Shown in pieces: positions 34,377 through 43,063 of a stretch of 64,000 nt of DNA (position 1 is the stretch's first letter; the number at the start of each line of letters is the position of its first letter). Source of the DNA: Vibrio sp. SCSIO 43137 (GTDB taxonomy: Bacteria; Pseudomonadota; Gammaproteobacteria; Enterobacterales; Vibrionaceae); contig NZ_CP116384.1 in NCBI RefSeq assembly GCF_028201475.1, forward strand, positions 124,001 through 188,000, in the 5' to 3' direction. Below the pieces are notes generated by a model that worked only from the letters and a program-made list of their open reading frames with translations, made no database searches and was not told the DNA's origin. The position numbers and the translations under genes were made by a program.

Positions 34377-36812
34377 TTGAGTCAGGTAGTAAAATTCATT
34401 TTAATTGCTGTAATTTGCCTGATGCACAAAATAGCACTGGCAAATCAGCCTATTACCTTAGGTGTGTTGGCTTACCTTCCTGAAGAACAGATGCTGGAAC
34501 GTTATCAGCCTCTGGCGGATTATCTGACTAACGCATTGAAAAACAGAGAAGTGCGTGTTCTTCCTCTAAGCTATCAAGGTGATCAGATAGAGAATGCCAT
34601 TACGGAAAACCGCCTTGATCTATTGCTAACCAATCCGAGCCACTATATTAAGCTTCGTACCACGCACAAACTCAGTGGTGCAATGCTCACTCAGGTCGTT
34701 CTCCGTTCCGGCGAAGCGGTCAGCTCCTTTGGCGGTGTAATAGTGACGCTAGCGGACAACCAACAGATAGTTACGCTGGAGGATCTTAACGACGTCCATA
34801 TAGCTGCAGCGGATTTAAGATCTTTAGGGGGCTATCAGGCTCAGATCTATGAAATTTATAAGCAAGGGATTGAGTTACGGGGTAGGTTTTCATTTCTGAA
34901 AAAACACAATGCTGTGATAAATGCCGTGTTAACAGGTGATGCAGATGTTGGTTTCGTACGCAGCGGTGTCATTGAGAGTATGGCTCAAAGTGGTGCACTG
35001 GACGTAAGGCAAATCAAGCTGATTAATCAAAAAATGAATCCGGCATTTCCATTTGCCCACTCGACAAGCTTATATCCTGAGTGGCCGTTACTTGCACTGC
35101 CGCAGCTATCAGATTCTGATGTCAGGCGTGTAGCCTCTGCGCTGTTAGATTTAGATATCAGTCATCCGGCAGCCCGTGCGGCTAATATTGGTGGGTTTAA
35201 TCCTCCGGCAGATTATCAGGAGGTAGATACCTTAGCACGTACACTAAGGGTTTCTCCTTATGATCAAGCACCTGAGTTTACTCTCTATGATATCTGGAAC
35301 AAGCACCTGGCTGGGTTGTTGGTGATAGCGGTAACGATAGTCATCATTGTGTTTTTACTCTCCCTGCTTTTACATCGAAATAACCAGTTAAGACATAACG
35401 CAGAAAAACTCAGAAGAGCCGCGAGTGTATTTTCCAACGCCACCGAAGGCATCGTTATAACAAACAGCAATGGCAAGATACTGGATGTAAATAGTGCGTT
35501 TGAAGAGATTACAGGTTATTCCCGCTCAGAAGCCGTAGGTAAACGTTATGATTTAGTGGAGCCCGGCTTTCATAGTGACACCTCTTTTGAAGAGATCTGG
35601 TACAGCTTAGCGCAGAGCGGAGGCTGGCAGGGAGAGTTATGGTGTAAACACAAAAATGGCCAGAAGTATGCTGTTCAATTGATGGTTGGAGCTATTAAAA
35701 CAAATCGTGGTGAAATGGAAGGTCACGTACTGTTACTTTCTGATATTACTCAAAAGCTTTTCTTTTCTTCTATTGAAGATATTCGTTCCAATGCAATGCA
35801 GTCAACAATAGAGGGTTCTCCCTTAAGTGAGACGTTAGATAAGATCCTTAAAGATATTGAGTTATTAAGCTCTGAAACACAATGTTCCATATTGTTACTG
35901 GATAAGTCAGGAAAACATCTCTTTAACCGTTCAGCCCCGTCTCTGCCCGAAGCCTATAGTCAGGCCATTGATGGCATTGCCATAGGTGATGGAATAGGCT
36001 CATGTGGCACCGCAGCCTATCGGCAGCAGCGCGTTATAGTAGAAAATATCCAAGAGCATCCTTTCTGGGCTGATTTTAAAGGCTTGGCGGCTCAGCATGA
36101 TTTAGCAAGCTGTTGGTCTGAGCCGATTTTTGGTAAAAAAGGGCGGCTGTTGGGTACTTTCGCGATTTATCACCAAAGGCCAACCGCCCCAAGTAAAAAA
36201 GATATCCATTTAATCGAACGTACCGTTGATTTTATTAGCCTTCTTCTTGAAGGAGAGAGAGCCGAGCAGGAACTGATACGTTTAGCAACAACAGACGAAC
36301 TGACCTCTTTAGCCAACCGGCGCCAGCTCTTAGCGATCATCGACTCTGAAATAGAACGGGCGAAACGTTATAAAACACCGTTGTCGTTTTGTATGGTCGA
36401 TTTGGATAACTTTAAAGCCGTCAATGATCTGTACGGTCATGAAGTAGGTGATGAAGTTCTTAAAGCCGTTGCAGAAGCGATGAAGGGGTTTATCCGCACC
36501 ACTGATATGGTTGGCCGGTTAGGAGGGGAGGAGTTTGGAATAATATTGCCTAACACCGCCCATGATGATGCGTTAACTATGGCTGACAGGTTGCGTCTAG
36601 CCATTGAAGAGTTAACAGTAGTTCATGAAAAATCATCACTCAATGTAACCATTTCTGTAGGTGTTAGCAGTATCAGACACAGCTCAGAAACCGTACTCAG
36701 TAATGACTTGCTCTCCTTAGCCGATCGCTGCCTCTATTATGCTAAACGTAGCGGACGAAACAGAGTCAGCGATAAGCCAATAGATTTAGATATTATGAAA
36801 AATGGTGGATAG
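34377..36812 (+). CDS. Diguanylate cyclase with periplasmic PhnD-like, PAS and GAF domains
   Basis: 811 residues starting at TTG (34377), supported by GGAG ten bases upstream. Order: signal (about 1-22); periplasmic PhnD/ABC-binding-like domain (about 25-280, ITLGVLAYLPEEQMLERYQPLADYL); one membrane helix (about 310-332); PAS (about 346-460, ITNSNGKILDVNSAFEEITGY); GAF (about 480-625); and GGDEF (about 640-800). The catalytic site reads GGEEF in RLGGEEFGIILP, an active variant, with DLDNFKAVND as the metal site. No EAL domain follows. It should make c-di-GMP in response to a periplasmic ligand, possibly a phosphonate- or phosphate-like compound, plus cytoplasmic cues. It stands alone. Confidence 0.92.
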   Translation: MSQVVKFILIAVICLMHKIALANQPITLGVLAYLPEEQMLERYQPLADYLTNALKNREVRVLPLSYQGDQIENAITENRLDLLLTNPSHYIKLRTTHKLSGAMLTQVVLRSGEAVSSFGGVIVTLADNQQIVTLEDLNDVHIAAADLRSLGGYQAQIYEIYKQGIELRGRFSFLKKHNAVINAVLTGDADVGFVRSGVIESMAQSGALDVRQIKLINQKMNPAFPFAHSTSLYPEWPLLALPQLSDSDVRRVASALLDLDISHPAARAANIGGFNPPADYQEVDTLARTLRVSPYDQAPEFTLYDIWNKHLAGLLVIAVTIVIIVFLLSLLLHRNNQLRHNAEKLRRAASVFSNATEGIVITNSNGKILDVNSAFEEITGYSRSEAVGKRYDLVEPGFHSDTSFEEIWYSLAQSGGWQGELWCKHKNGQKYAVQLMVGAIKTNRGEMEGHVLLLSDITQKLFFSSIEDIRSNAMQSTIEGSPLSETLDKILKDIELLSSETQCSILLLDKSGKHLFNRSAPSLPEAYSQAIDGIAIGDGIGSCGTAAYRQQRVIVENIQEHPFWADFKGLAAQHDLASCWSEPIFGKKGRLLGTFAIYHQRPTAPSKKDIHLIERTVDFISLLLEGERAEQELIRLATTDELTSLANRRQLLAIIDSEIERAKRYKTPLSFCMVDLDNFKAVNDLYGHEVGDEVLKAVAEAMKGFIRTTDMVGRLGGEEFGIILPNTAHDDALTMADRLRLAIEELTVVHEKSSLNVTISVGVSSIRHSSETVLSNDLLSLADRCLYYAKRSGRNRVSDKPIDLDIMKNGG

Positions 36813-37220
36813 TGAGTTGTCTTGCTTTGGCTTCTTCACAACCGTTTTGTAACTCGCCTTTCTGGCGAAAGGCTCAGACACGACAAAACTGATTGAGTTT
36901 GAGAGCCCTCTCTGCTCTCGTTGCCATGTTTTGCGTGGCAATGCATACCAGAGTTCGTTTTAATAACTAAACCCGTCTCAAAACCATCAGAAATACACCT
37001 CAAGACGACTAGCCAATTGACAGCAATATGGACAAATATCGGGAGTTGAACAATTAAACTCGTCTTTTCCTGCTTACCTTGCTTAATCACCATAAAAAGC
37101 AGGAAGAGGAGTAGAAAAGTAGTTATAGAGAATGAAGCATTCTCGTAGGTTTATGGGAATGCTTTTTGATTGTTTTGCTGGCTGCTGTAATAGAATCCAC
37201 TTACGCATTGAAGCATTATT
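36813..37220. other. Intergenic region with two hairpins
   Basis: About 408 bases without a supported gene. GCCTTTC-TGGC-GAAAGGC (36856-36873) lies 43 bases after the cyclase stop and is its likely terminator. AAGCATTC/GAATGCTT (37135-37164, followed by TTTGATTGTTTT) is a second terminator-like hairpin that also faces fic. What would be transcribed between them is unclear. Confidence 0.45.
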
Positions 37221-37814
37221 TCATTGAGGAAGTATTGCTTCTTCAAAAATAGCGACTAGTGGTTTAAGGTCGAGATATACTCCAGCAACATTTGCATCTA
37301 TCCAGTCTTGCTGAGTTAGTTGCGGCCACCTTACTTCATACCCTAAAACGAAGAGTAACTCCTCAAAAAAGAATCGTAATGTTCGGCCATTACCTTCTCT
37401 GAACGGATGAAGTAAATTGAGTTCACAAAACAGGCTTGCTAAGTTTTCTATTAGTTCTGCTGTAGAAGCGATGTTGCTTAATGTTGGGATAATCTTAAAC
37501 AGTTTCTCTGCTTCTGGTTCAATTCTGGAAAAGGTACAAAAGCGAGTATTACCCTTTGAAATATCGATTTCTCGCACTTTTCCTGCCCACGAATAGAGAT
37601 CCTGAAATAGATATAAATGTAAGCGTTTTAAGTGAGAAAAGTCTAGCTGGTTAAGTTCGTTGATGTCGCTTTGGTAGGTGCGATATCTTTCTGTGGTAAA
37701 AGCGACTTCTGCCTCTTCTAATTCCTCAGCGTCACGTATATTCAGAATATTGATTAAAGTACCAGTATCCTGGTAGCAGTACTTATCGTTATTCGCACCG
37801 TACTTATCGCGCAT
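37221..37814 (-). CDS. fic: Fic-domain AMP-transferase toxin
   Basis: 197 residues. The Fic core motif HPFREGNGRT (about residue 135) is complete: catalytic His, phosphate-binding GNGR. Family features FSHLKRLHLYLFQDLYSWAGKVREIDISKGNTRF precede it, seen as FSHLKRLHLYLFQDLYSWAG then KVREIDISKGNTRF. Such enzymes attach AMP to target proteins such as gyrase/topoisomerase IV subunits. No inhibitory S/T-xxx-E-G/N motif is present inside this protein; it lies in the small upstream gene, so this is a class I (two-gene) Fic system. The start codon overlaps the end of the antitoxin gene. Confidence 0.92.
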   Translation of the reverse strand: MRDKYGANNDKYCYQDTGTLINILNIRDAEELEEAEVAFTTERYRTYQSDINELNQLDFSHLKRLHLYLFQDLYSWAGKVREIDISKGNTRFCTFSRIEPEAEKLFKIIPTLSNIASTAELIENLASLFCELNLLHPFREGNGRTLRFFFEELLFVLGYEVRWPQLTQQDWIDANVAGVYLDLKPLVAIFEEAILPQ

Positions 37815-37956
37815 ATTTGCGTTTCAGTTCAGAAATAGAATGATTTTTGCTTTTGTTTTTTTGCGTTATACCTTCATAACTGAGGCTTGTTTTGTAGTTT
37901 TCAAGGTTTGGGATGAACTTGCCTTTCCGTGGAGATGGATTCGAGACTGATGCCAT
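37804..37956 (-). CDS. yhfG: YhfG-like Fic antitoxin (short gene)
   Basis: A 50-residue open frame directly upstream of fic, overlapping its first codons by 11 bases (TAA at 37804-37806, fic ATG at 37814-37812). AAGGA precedes the ATG by nine bases. The sequence contains NLENYKTSLSYEGITQ, in which SLSYEG fits the Fic inhibitory motif (S/T)xxxE(G/N). A basic C-terminal segment (SELKRKYAR) follows. Position, size and motif match E. coli yhfG upstream of fic. It should block the Fic ATP site by inserting the glutamate. It is easily missed because of its length. Confidence 0.8.
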   Translation of the reverse strand: MASVSNPSPRKGKFIPNLENYKTSLSYEGITQKNKSKNHSISELKRKYAR

Positions 37957-38332
37957 AGAAGTAGTTCCTTAAGGGGGCTCATGAAGTTAATTGTACATTA
38001 GAAGGGACAAACTGTCATGGTATGGTAAAACTTAAGGCTTTCGCTGTTTCCAATGAATCGAAATGCATATTTACAACATTGTAATGCGAGTACCAAATGG
38101 AGTACCAGAGCTATAGCATGTTCAGTTCTGTCCATAACCGTGCAAACTGACAATCAGAACTCTTCCAAAAAGTACGGTCAGTTTACCAAGGTTATTTTGC
38201 CATACCTAAACTCCGGTAATTCTCTTCAACATAAGGTATGCATTTCGACGCGGAGCATCGAAACGAGATGTTGGGGTGATTTGTTCTTCGCGAGGATGGA
38301 GCTGTTTTTTCTTGCTGAAGAGAAAAAGTAGC
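37957..38332. other. Intergenic region
   Basis: About 375 bases upstream of the yhfG-fic unit. A 92-codon plus-strand frame (38053-38331) has no ribosome site and no recognisable product, and I do not accept it. No other structure recognised. Confidence 0.4.
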
Positions 38333-38354
38333 TCACTCCCTCGAAGGGGAGTGA
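38333..38354 (-). terminator. Hairpin after the quinone oxidoreductase gene
   Basis: TCACTCCC (38333-38340), loop TCGAAG, GGGAGTGA (38347-38354). On the minus strand it lies seven bases beyond the stop codon and is followed by GCTACTTTTTCTC, a T-rich run. Confidence 0.7.
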
Positions 38355-38360
38355 AACCGA

Positions 38361-39347
38361 CTAAATAAACTTAGCGACGATTTTGCCTACTGTGCGTTGA
38401 TCCCGCATTTTCAGCAGGGCATCACCAATCTGCTCCATTGAGATTACCGTGAGTTCAGGAACTTGTAGTGAGCCGTCGGAAAGTAGTGCGGAAACTTTAG
38501 TGCCGCTGTCAAAAAGCGTTGCCCTGCCTGCTGCGCCATTCACATGCCCTGACCCAAGGCTTAGCTGGTGGAAGCTTAATCCCTGCAGGAAAGCGTTGTT
38601 GTAGTTTTGCGGATTGACCGTGTTAACCAGTTCAACCATTTCGCCTTCATAACCCAGTACCGATGCACAAAGAATATCGTTATCACCACCGACACAATCC
38701 AGTGCGATCTCTACGCCTTGATCGCCGGTGATCTTCATAACCTGTTCAGCGACTTTGCCCTGACGATAGTCAATAGTGTGGGTGGCACCGAGTGTTTTCA
38801 GAAAGTCATGATTGGCTTCAGAAGCCGTGGTGATAATGGTGCTGATACCCGCCAGTTTTGCCAACTGAATAGCGAAACTGCCGACACCACCCGCGCCTCC
38901 GGCAATAAAGACGGAGCTGCGTTTGTCTGCTGAAAGCTTGTCAAACAGAGCGCGATAGGCGGTTCATGCTGCACATGGGCTTGCGGCTGCTACTTCCGCA
39001 CGGGTTTGCGGATGAGTAACCAATGAGCGGGAGTCCTGAACTGCGAACTCAGCAAAACCGCCATGTGTCCGGCGCATATTGCCGTGGTAAAGCACCTTGT
39101 CTCCTATCTGCCAGCCGGTAACAGAGTCGCCAAGGGCAACAATTTCACCCGATACATCCAGCCCGGCGACAAATCTGTCATCCATATCGGGCACCATACC
39201 ATTCCACAGATGTATTTTGGCATCAACCGGGTTGAGCCCTACGGCGTGAACTTTTACCAGTACATCAAAAGGTTGTTCAATTTCAGGTACGTTAAGTTCG
39301 CTCAGGGTGAAGGTATCGCGGGCTTTCTGGTAGGTAATGGCTTTCAT
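38361..39347 (-). pseudogene. Zinc-type alcohol dehydrogenase/quinone oxidoreductase with an in-frame TGA
   Basis: One 328-codon frame interrupted by TGA at 38964-38966. The N-terminal half is a GroES-like domain (VKVHAVGLNPVDAKI, FVAGLDVSGEIVALG). The C-terminal half is the NAD(P)-binding domain (FIAGGAGGVGSFAIQLAKLAG, GVEIALDCVGG). The stop replaces the residue after SPCAA in a stretch that continues TAYRALFDKL; family members have Trp there (PCA-WTAY), so TGG to TGA is the simplest explanation. A downstream ATG would give only part of the nucleotide domain. I start at the ATG at 39347 because AGAGGA precedes it. The catalytic zinc Cys ligand set is not seen, fitting a quinone oxidoreductase. 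Confidence 0.85.
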
Positions 39348-39494
39348 CTTGTCCTCTGAATCTAATAGCAACGACCGGCTGAGAGAGCACTCAGCCGGTG
39401 CAGACCATAAGGTTTGGTATCTGATCAGAATAGAGGTTTGAAACTAAAATAGAAATTATGATTTATTATAGTTTCCATAAACTGAAATTATGAA

Positions 39495-39974
39495 TTACTG
39501 GGCGCATTTTTCCTGATCTGTCAGAAACTGTTCCAGTACATCAACAATCAGTTGGTGATCTTCTGCCTGATGCAGGCCGGAAACCGAGATACTGCCAATA
39601 ATGCCCACCTGTCGTATGGCAAGCGGAAAGCTGCCGCCATATGGGGCAAACTCTTTGCCGTCCACCAATGAGGCTTCTGCCAAAGGTACGCCTTTGTTTT
39701 TGTAGTAGTTACCCACATACCATGAGCTGTTCTGATAGCGGTCTACTACATTTTTCTTGCGTCGAATCCATTCAAGGTTATCAATTCTTGTGCCTTGCAT
39801 TGCGTGGCTGAACAGGGTTAAGCCGTTCACGGTAATATCAATAGCCACGCTGGCATCTCGTTGTTCTGCGGCCTGTTTAATGGCGCAGCCCAGTTGCCAT
39901 GCTCTCTGGTGAGAAAAGTGGCTGAACTGCAGCTTCTGCTCCTGCTGTAAAATCTGCTCAAGTAATGAAGTCAT
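39495..39974 (-). CDS. UPF0303 heme-degrading-domain (HbpS/GlcG-like) protein
   Basis: 159 residues from the ATG at 39974 (GGGAAA upstream); a longer reading to 40013 lacks support. The pattern FSHQRAWQLGCAIKQAAEQRDASVAIDITVNG, with the parts AIDITVNGLTLFSHAM and NSSWYVGNYYKNKG, marks the UPF0303 family within the HbpS/GlcG superfamily. Members are small cytoplasmic or exported proteins associated with heme or flavin-related stress; the biochemical role is not settled. It is on the same strand as ptsA but 100 bases downstream, with a hairpin between, so it may be expressed separately. Confidence 0.82.
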   Translation of the reverse strand: MTSLLEQILQQEQKLQFSHFSHQRAWQLGCAIKQAAEQRDASVAIDITVNGLTLFSHAMQGTRIDNLEWIRRKKNVVDRYQNSSWYVGNYYKNKGVPLAEASLVDGKEFAPYGGSFPLAIRQVGIIGSISVSGLHQAEDHQLIVDVLEQFLTDQEKCAQ

Positions 39975-40051
39975 AATCTGTTTCCCGGTCAAAATAAAGG
40001 CGGTGAATATCACCGCCTGTTCTGTTTATGTGCCTGTCCCTCGCATTAGTT

Positions 40052-40072
40052 ACACGCGTCTGCTACGCGTGT
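40052..40072 (-). terminator. Hairpin downstream of ptsA
   Basis: ACACGCGT (40052-40059), loop CTGCT, ACGCGTGT (40065-40072), perfect 8-bp stem starting four bases beyond the ptsA stop on the minus strand. No T-run follows, so termination is only probable. Confidence 0.45.
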
Positions 40073-40075
40073 CTG

Positions 40076-42580
40076 CTATATCTCTAGTTCCGATTTCAGC
40101 ATGGTTTCGATTTCCTGTGTTGAGGCGGCGCTCATCAGGTTGTTACGAAACTCTTCATGCATAATGCGGCGTGCCAGTTTAGAGAAGATCTTCATATGCT
40201 GGTCTCCGGCAGCATGCTTGTTCAGGGTCAGCATAATCACAAACTGAGCTTCCTCATCACCCCACTGTATTGGCTTGGCAAGGCGGGAAACGCTGATGGT
40301 CGACTGCTCAATATGCTCACTCTTGGTATGAGGAATGGCGAAACCGAAGCCAAGACCGGTAGAGAACACATCTTCACGCGCCCACAAGTCATCGGCCAGT
40401 TTTTGCGGATAACGGCAGCGGCCTGCAAGGAACAGATTGTCCGAAAGAGTTTTAATCACCTCTTCTTTACTGCGCAGATCATTGTCCAGCGTAATGCACT
40501 GTTCAGAAATCAGCGGTGCATCAGATTGCTGCATACGGAACTGAGCCAGTTGATGCTCCACTTCCAGAGAAGTACGGCAGTTCATGGCTTTGTTCAGTAA
40601 CTGGCGACACTCACGGCTGTCCAGTTTCGCAATGCGCTCTTTGGTGGCAGGAATACTTGGTGCACTCATACTGATTTCATCCAGACCAAGGCCAACCAGC
40701 AGAGGCAGTACCGAGCCTTTAGCACCCAGCTCGCCACACAGACCGATCCATTTACCGTGTCTGTGTACTTCACGAACCACGTGATCCAGTGTTCTCAGGA
40801 AGGCAGGGTTCAGGCTGTTGTAGTGCTTGGTGACTTTGGCGTTATCTCTGTCAACCGCCATCAGGTACTGAGTCAGGTCGTTACTACCAATACTGAAGAA
40901 ATCAATCTCTTCACAGCACTGGTCGATAATAAACGCCACAGACGGAACTTCCAGCATAATGCCTAGCGGGATCTTTTCATCAAAGGCGATGTGCTCGGCG
41001 CGCAGCTCTTTACGTACTTCTGCCAGCAAGTCTTTCACCCAGAGGATTTCTTCAAGGGAAGAGATCATCGGGATCATAATCTTAAGGGCACCGTGCGCCG
41101 ATGCACGCAGAATGCTGCGAAGCTGGGTTTTGAACATATCTATAAATTCTTCATAGATACGCACGGCACGGTAGCCAAGGAATGGGTTGTTTTCTGCCGG
41201 GATATTCAGATAATCCACCGGCTTGTCACCACCGATATCAATGGTGCGGATAATGATGGATTTGCCATCAGCTGCTTCCATTGCCTGACAGTAAATGTTG
41301 TACAGCTCATCTTCATCAGGTGCGCTAGTGCGATCCATATAAAGCATCTCGGTACGGAACAAGCCAATGGCTTCGGCACCGTTATCAAAAGCGGCCTGAG
41401 CTTCGACGGAGTGAGCAATATTAGCAGCCACTTCCAGTGTTTTTCCATCGGCGGTTTTACCCTGCTGATTGATAAACTCACTCTGACGTTGATGTATGGT
41501 ATCGGCAACACGTTGTTCCTGCTGGTAGTAACGGCGCAGTGGTTCGGTGATCTCAGTGGCAACCAGCCCTAAGTTACCGTCAATCAGTACTTCTGAGTCT
41601 AGGAAACTGCTCAGGTGGTTCTCATCTACGCCAACCAGAGTAGGAATAGCAAATGAACGGGCAAGAATAACCGTGTGAGAAGTGCTGCCACCGTGGGTAA
41701 GTAACAGACCTTTCAGCAGGCTCTTGTCCAGTTCCAGAAACTGACTTGGTGTCAGATCGTCAGCAATACAGATGGTTGGCTCAGTCAGGCTAAGCTGGTT
41801 AGAGAATTTCTCTTCGCCATACAGGCTTTGCAGCAGTTGGAAACAGACATCGCGGATATCCAGTTCGCGTTCGCGCATGTAGGCAGAGGCGGATTTCTGT
41901 AGCTGCTCACCAAAGTGCTTGGCAGTGGCAATGACTGCGTCAGCACAGCTGCGGCCGTCGACAAGGTTACTTTTCAGGGTCTGCTTAAACTCAGCATCTT
42001 TAACAATAGAGAAGTGAGCGTTTACTACTTCTGCTTCAGTATGGCTTGCGGTCTTAAGTTGCAGTTCAAAGCTTTTTTCCAGCTGAAGAAGACCTTTATC
42101 CATAGCAGGTTGCTCTTCTGCCAGCGGACGTTTTGCCGGTAAGTCAGTCAGGGTATCAAAGTTAATGGCACCAACTCTTGTCAGGGTACCAAAGCCGAAA
42201 CCGCTGCTGACGGCATTGCCACGCACGACCGGCAGTTGCAGGTTGCTAAAGTTTCTTGGCAGCGGGGCGAATTCGCCGGACTTGGCTTCAGTCGTTTCCA
42301 GTGGTGCATCACAGTGAGGGAACTCATTAGTAATAAAGCTGCGGATTTTTTCCAATGCACTCTCTTCGTCTGTACCTTCAATAGTAATCAGACATTTGTC
42401 GCCCAGTAAGGTGTCTGTCCCGATAAGAGAAAGGACGCTTTTGGCGTTGGCGGAAATACCGGTGCGCTCGTTCTGCCACTGTATATCTGCGGTAAATTCA
42501 TTACATAGAGACTCAACATGGCTTGCCGGACGGGCGTGAACACCATTAGGGAGTTCGCATGAGAAGGAGAAAGTTTTCAT
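40076..42580 (-). CDS. ptsA: PTS multiphosphoryl transfer protein (HPr-EI-EIIA, fructose type)
   Basis: 834 residues from the ATG at 42580, which gives the normal HPr start; a longer reading begins in upstream DNA. Domains in order: HPr (1-90) with phospho-His15 in LPNGVHARPAS; Enzyme I (about 120-660) with GGSTSHTVILARSF, and PEP-site motifs GLFRTEMLYMDR, MLEVPSV and GLCGELG; and EIIA-Fru type 2 (about 690-834) with active His in FGFAIPHTKSEH. It carries phosphate from PEP to the EIIB proteins FrwB/FrwD. E. coli PtsA (FrwA) has the same layout. It is divergent from frwC, with a 480-base shared control region holding CRP-like sites. Confidence 0.92.
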   Translation of the reverse strand: MKTFSFSCELPNGVHARPASHVESLCNEFTADIQWQNERTGISANAKSVLSLIGTDTLLGDKCLITIEGTDEESALEKIRSFITNEFPHCDAPLETTEAKSGEFAPLPRNFSNLQLPVVRGNAVSSGFGFGTLTRVGAINFDTLTDLPAKRPLAEEQPAMDKGLLQLEKSFELQLKTASHTEAEVVNAHFSIVKDAEFKQTLKSNLVDGRSCADAVIATAKHFGEQLQKSASAYMRERELDIRDVCFQLLQSLYGEEKFSNQLSLTEPTICIADDLTPSQFLELDKSLLKGLLLTHGGSTSHTVILARSFAIPTLVGVDENHLSSFLDSEVLIDGNLGLVATEITEPLRRYYQQEQRVADTIHQRQSEFINQQGKTADGKTLEVAANIAHSVEAQAAFDNGAEAIGLFRTEMLYMDRTSAPDEDELYNIYCQAMEAADGKSIIIRTIDIGGDKPVDYLNIPAENNPFLGYRAVRIYEEFIDMFKTQLRSILRASAHGALKIMIPMISSLEEILWVKDLLAEVRKELRAEHIAFDEKIPLGIMLEVPSVAFIIDQCCEEIDFFSIGSNDLTQYLMAVDRDNAKVTKHYNSLNPAFLRTLDHVVREVHRHGKWIGLCGELGAKGSVLPLLVGLGLDEISMSAPSIPATKERIAKLDSRECRQLLNKAMNCRTSLEVEHQLAQFRMQQSDAPLISEQCITLDNDLRSKEEVIKTLSDNLFLAGRCRYPQKLADDLWAREDVFSTGLGFGFAIPHTKSEHIEQSTISVSRLAKPIQWGDEEAQFVIMLTLNKHAAGDQHMKIFSKLARRIMHEEFRNNLMSAASTQEIETMLKSELEI

Positions 42581-42700
42581 AAATACTGGCCTTTGGCATC
42601 GTCTTCTGGATTTCTTTCCATACACAATAGAGCTTATCGTTTTGCCCCTCTATTGGACATTTCTTCGAATTACTGGATAAATGTTAGATTGAAAATAAAG

Positions 42701-42716
42701 TGTGAATCTCATCAAA
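42701..42716. promoter_or_regulatory. CRP-like site
   Basis: TGTGA-ATCTCA-TCAAA matches the CRP consensus TGTGA-N6-TCACA at nine of ten positions. It is 121 bases upstream of the ptsA ATG and 348 upstream of frwC; catabolite control of a PTS locus is expected. Confidence 0.55.
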
Positions 42717-42963
42717 TTTACTATGTTTTCCGTGACTGAGATCAGGTTTTATTTTTGATTTTCTTAGCTGCTTTTCTATTAAAGTTAATTAAAACAACCA
42801 ATTATGGTGTTAATGTTGTTATTCGAGCGCTTATTAACTTTTTTGTGTTTTGGATCACTTTTCTGTTGTGATCTTACAAAAGTCCAGTAAATAGAAGTTT
42901 TGTCCTCTAACTGGTTAGCACATTTACTCACTATATTATCAGCACAACCCAAAAGGTTTACTG

Positions 42964-43001
42964 CCCGGCATGCCGGGAGAGAAAAAATCGCTGCGCAGCG
43001 A
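42964..43001. repeat. Two adjacent perfect 14-bp palindromes in the frwC leader
   Basis: CCCGGCATGCCGGG (42964-42977) and TCGCTGCGCAGCGA (42988-43001) are both perfect palindromes, ten bases apart and 62-100 bases before the frwC start. They could be operators, or fold into two short RNA stems in the leader. Confidence 0.7.
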
Positions 43002-43063
43002 GTATACGTGAACAATTTGAAGCTTAATTATTAACTAAACTTTGTGCTTTAAGGAACAGTGTT

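Larger units (their letters stand above)
42581..43063. promoter_or_regulatory. Divergent control region ptsA / frwC
   Basis: 483 bases between divergent PTS genes. It contains a CRP-like site (42701-42716), a second weaker one CGTGA-N6-TCAGG (42731-42746), an inverted pair GATCAC/GTGATC (42853-42873) that could bind the AraC-type regulator encoded at 49818, and two perfect palindromes (42964-43001) in the frwC leader. Confidence 0.55.

Noticed and set aside
36836..37093. 85-codon minus-strand frame after the diguanylate cyclase
   Set aside because: It overlaps the probable terminator hairpin and has no coding character.
38053..38331. 92-codon plus-strand frame upstream of the Fic unit
   Set aside because: No ribosome site, odd composition, no recognisable product.
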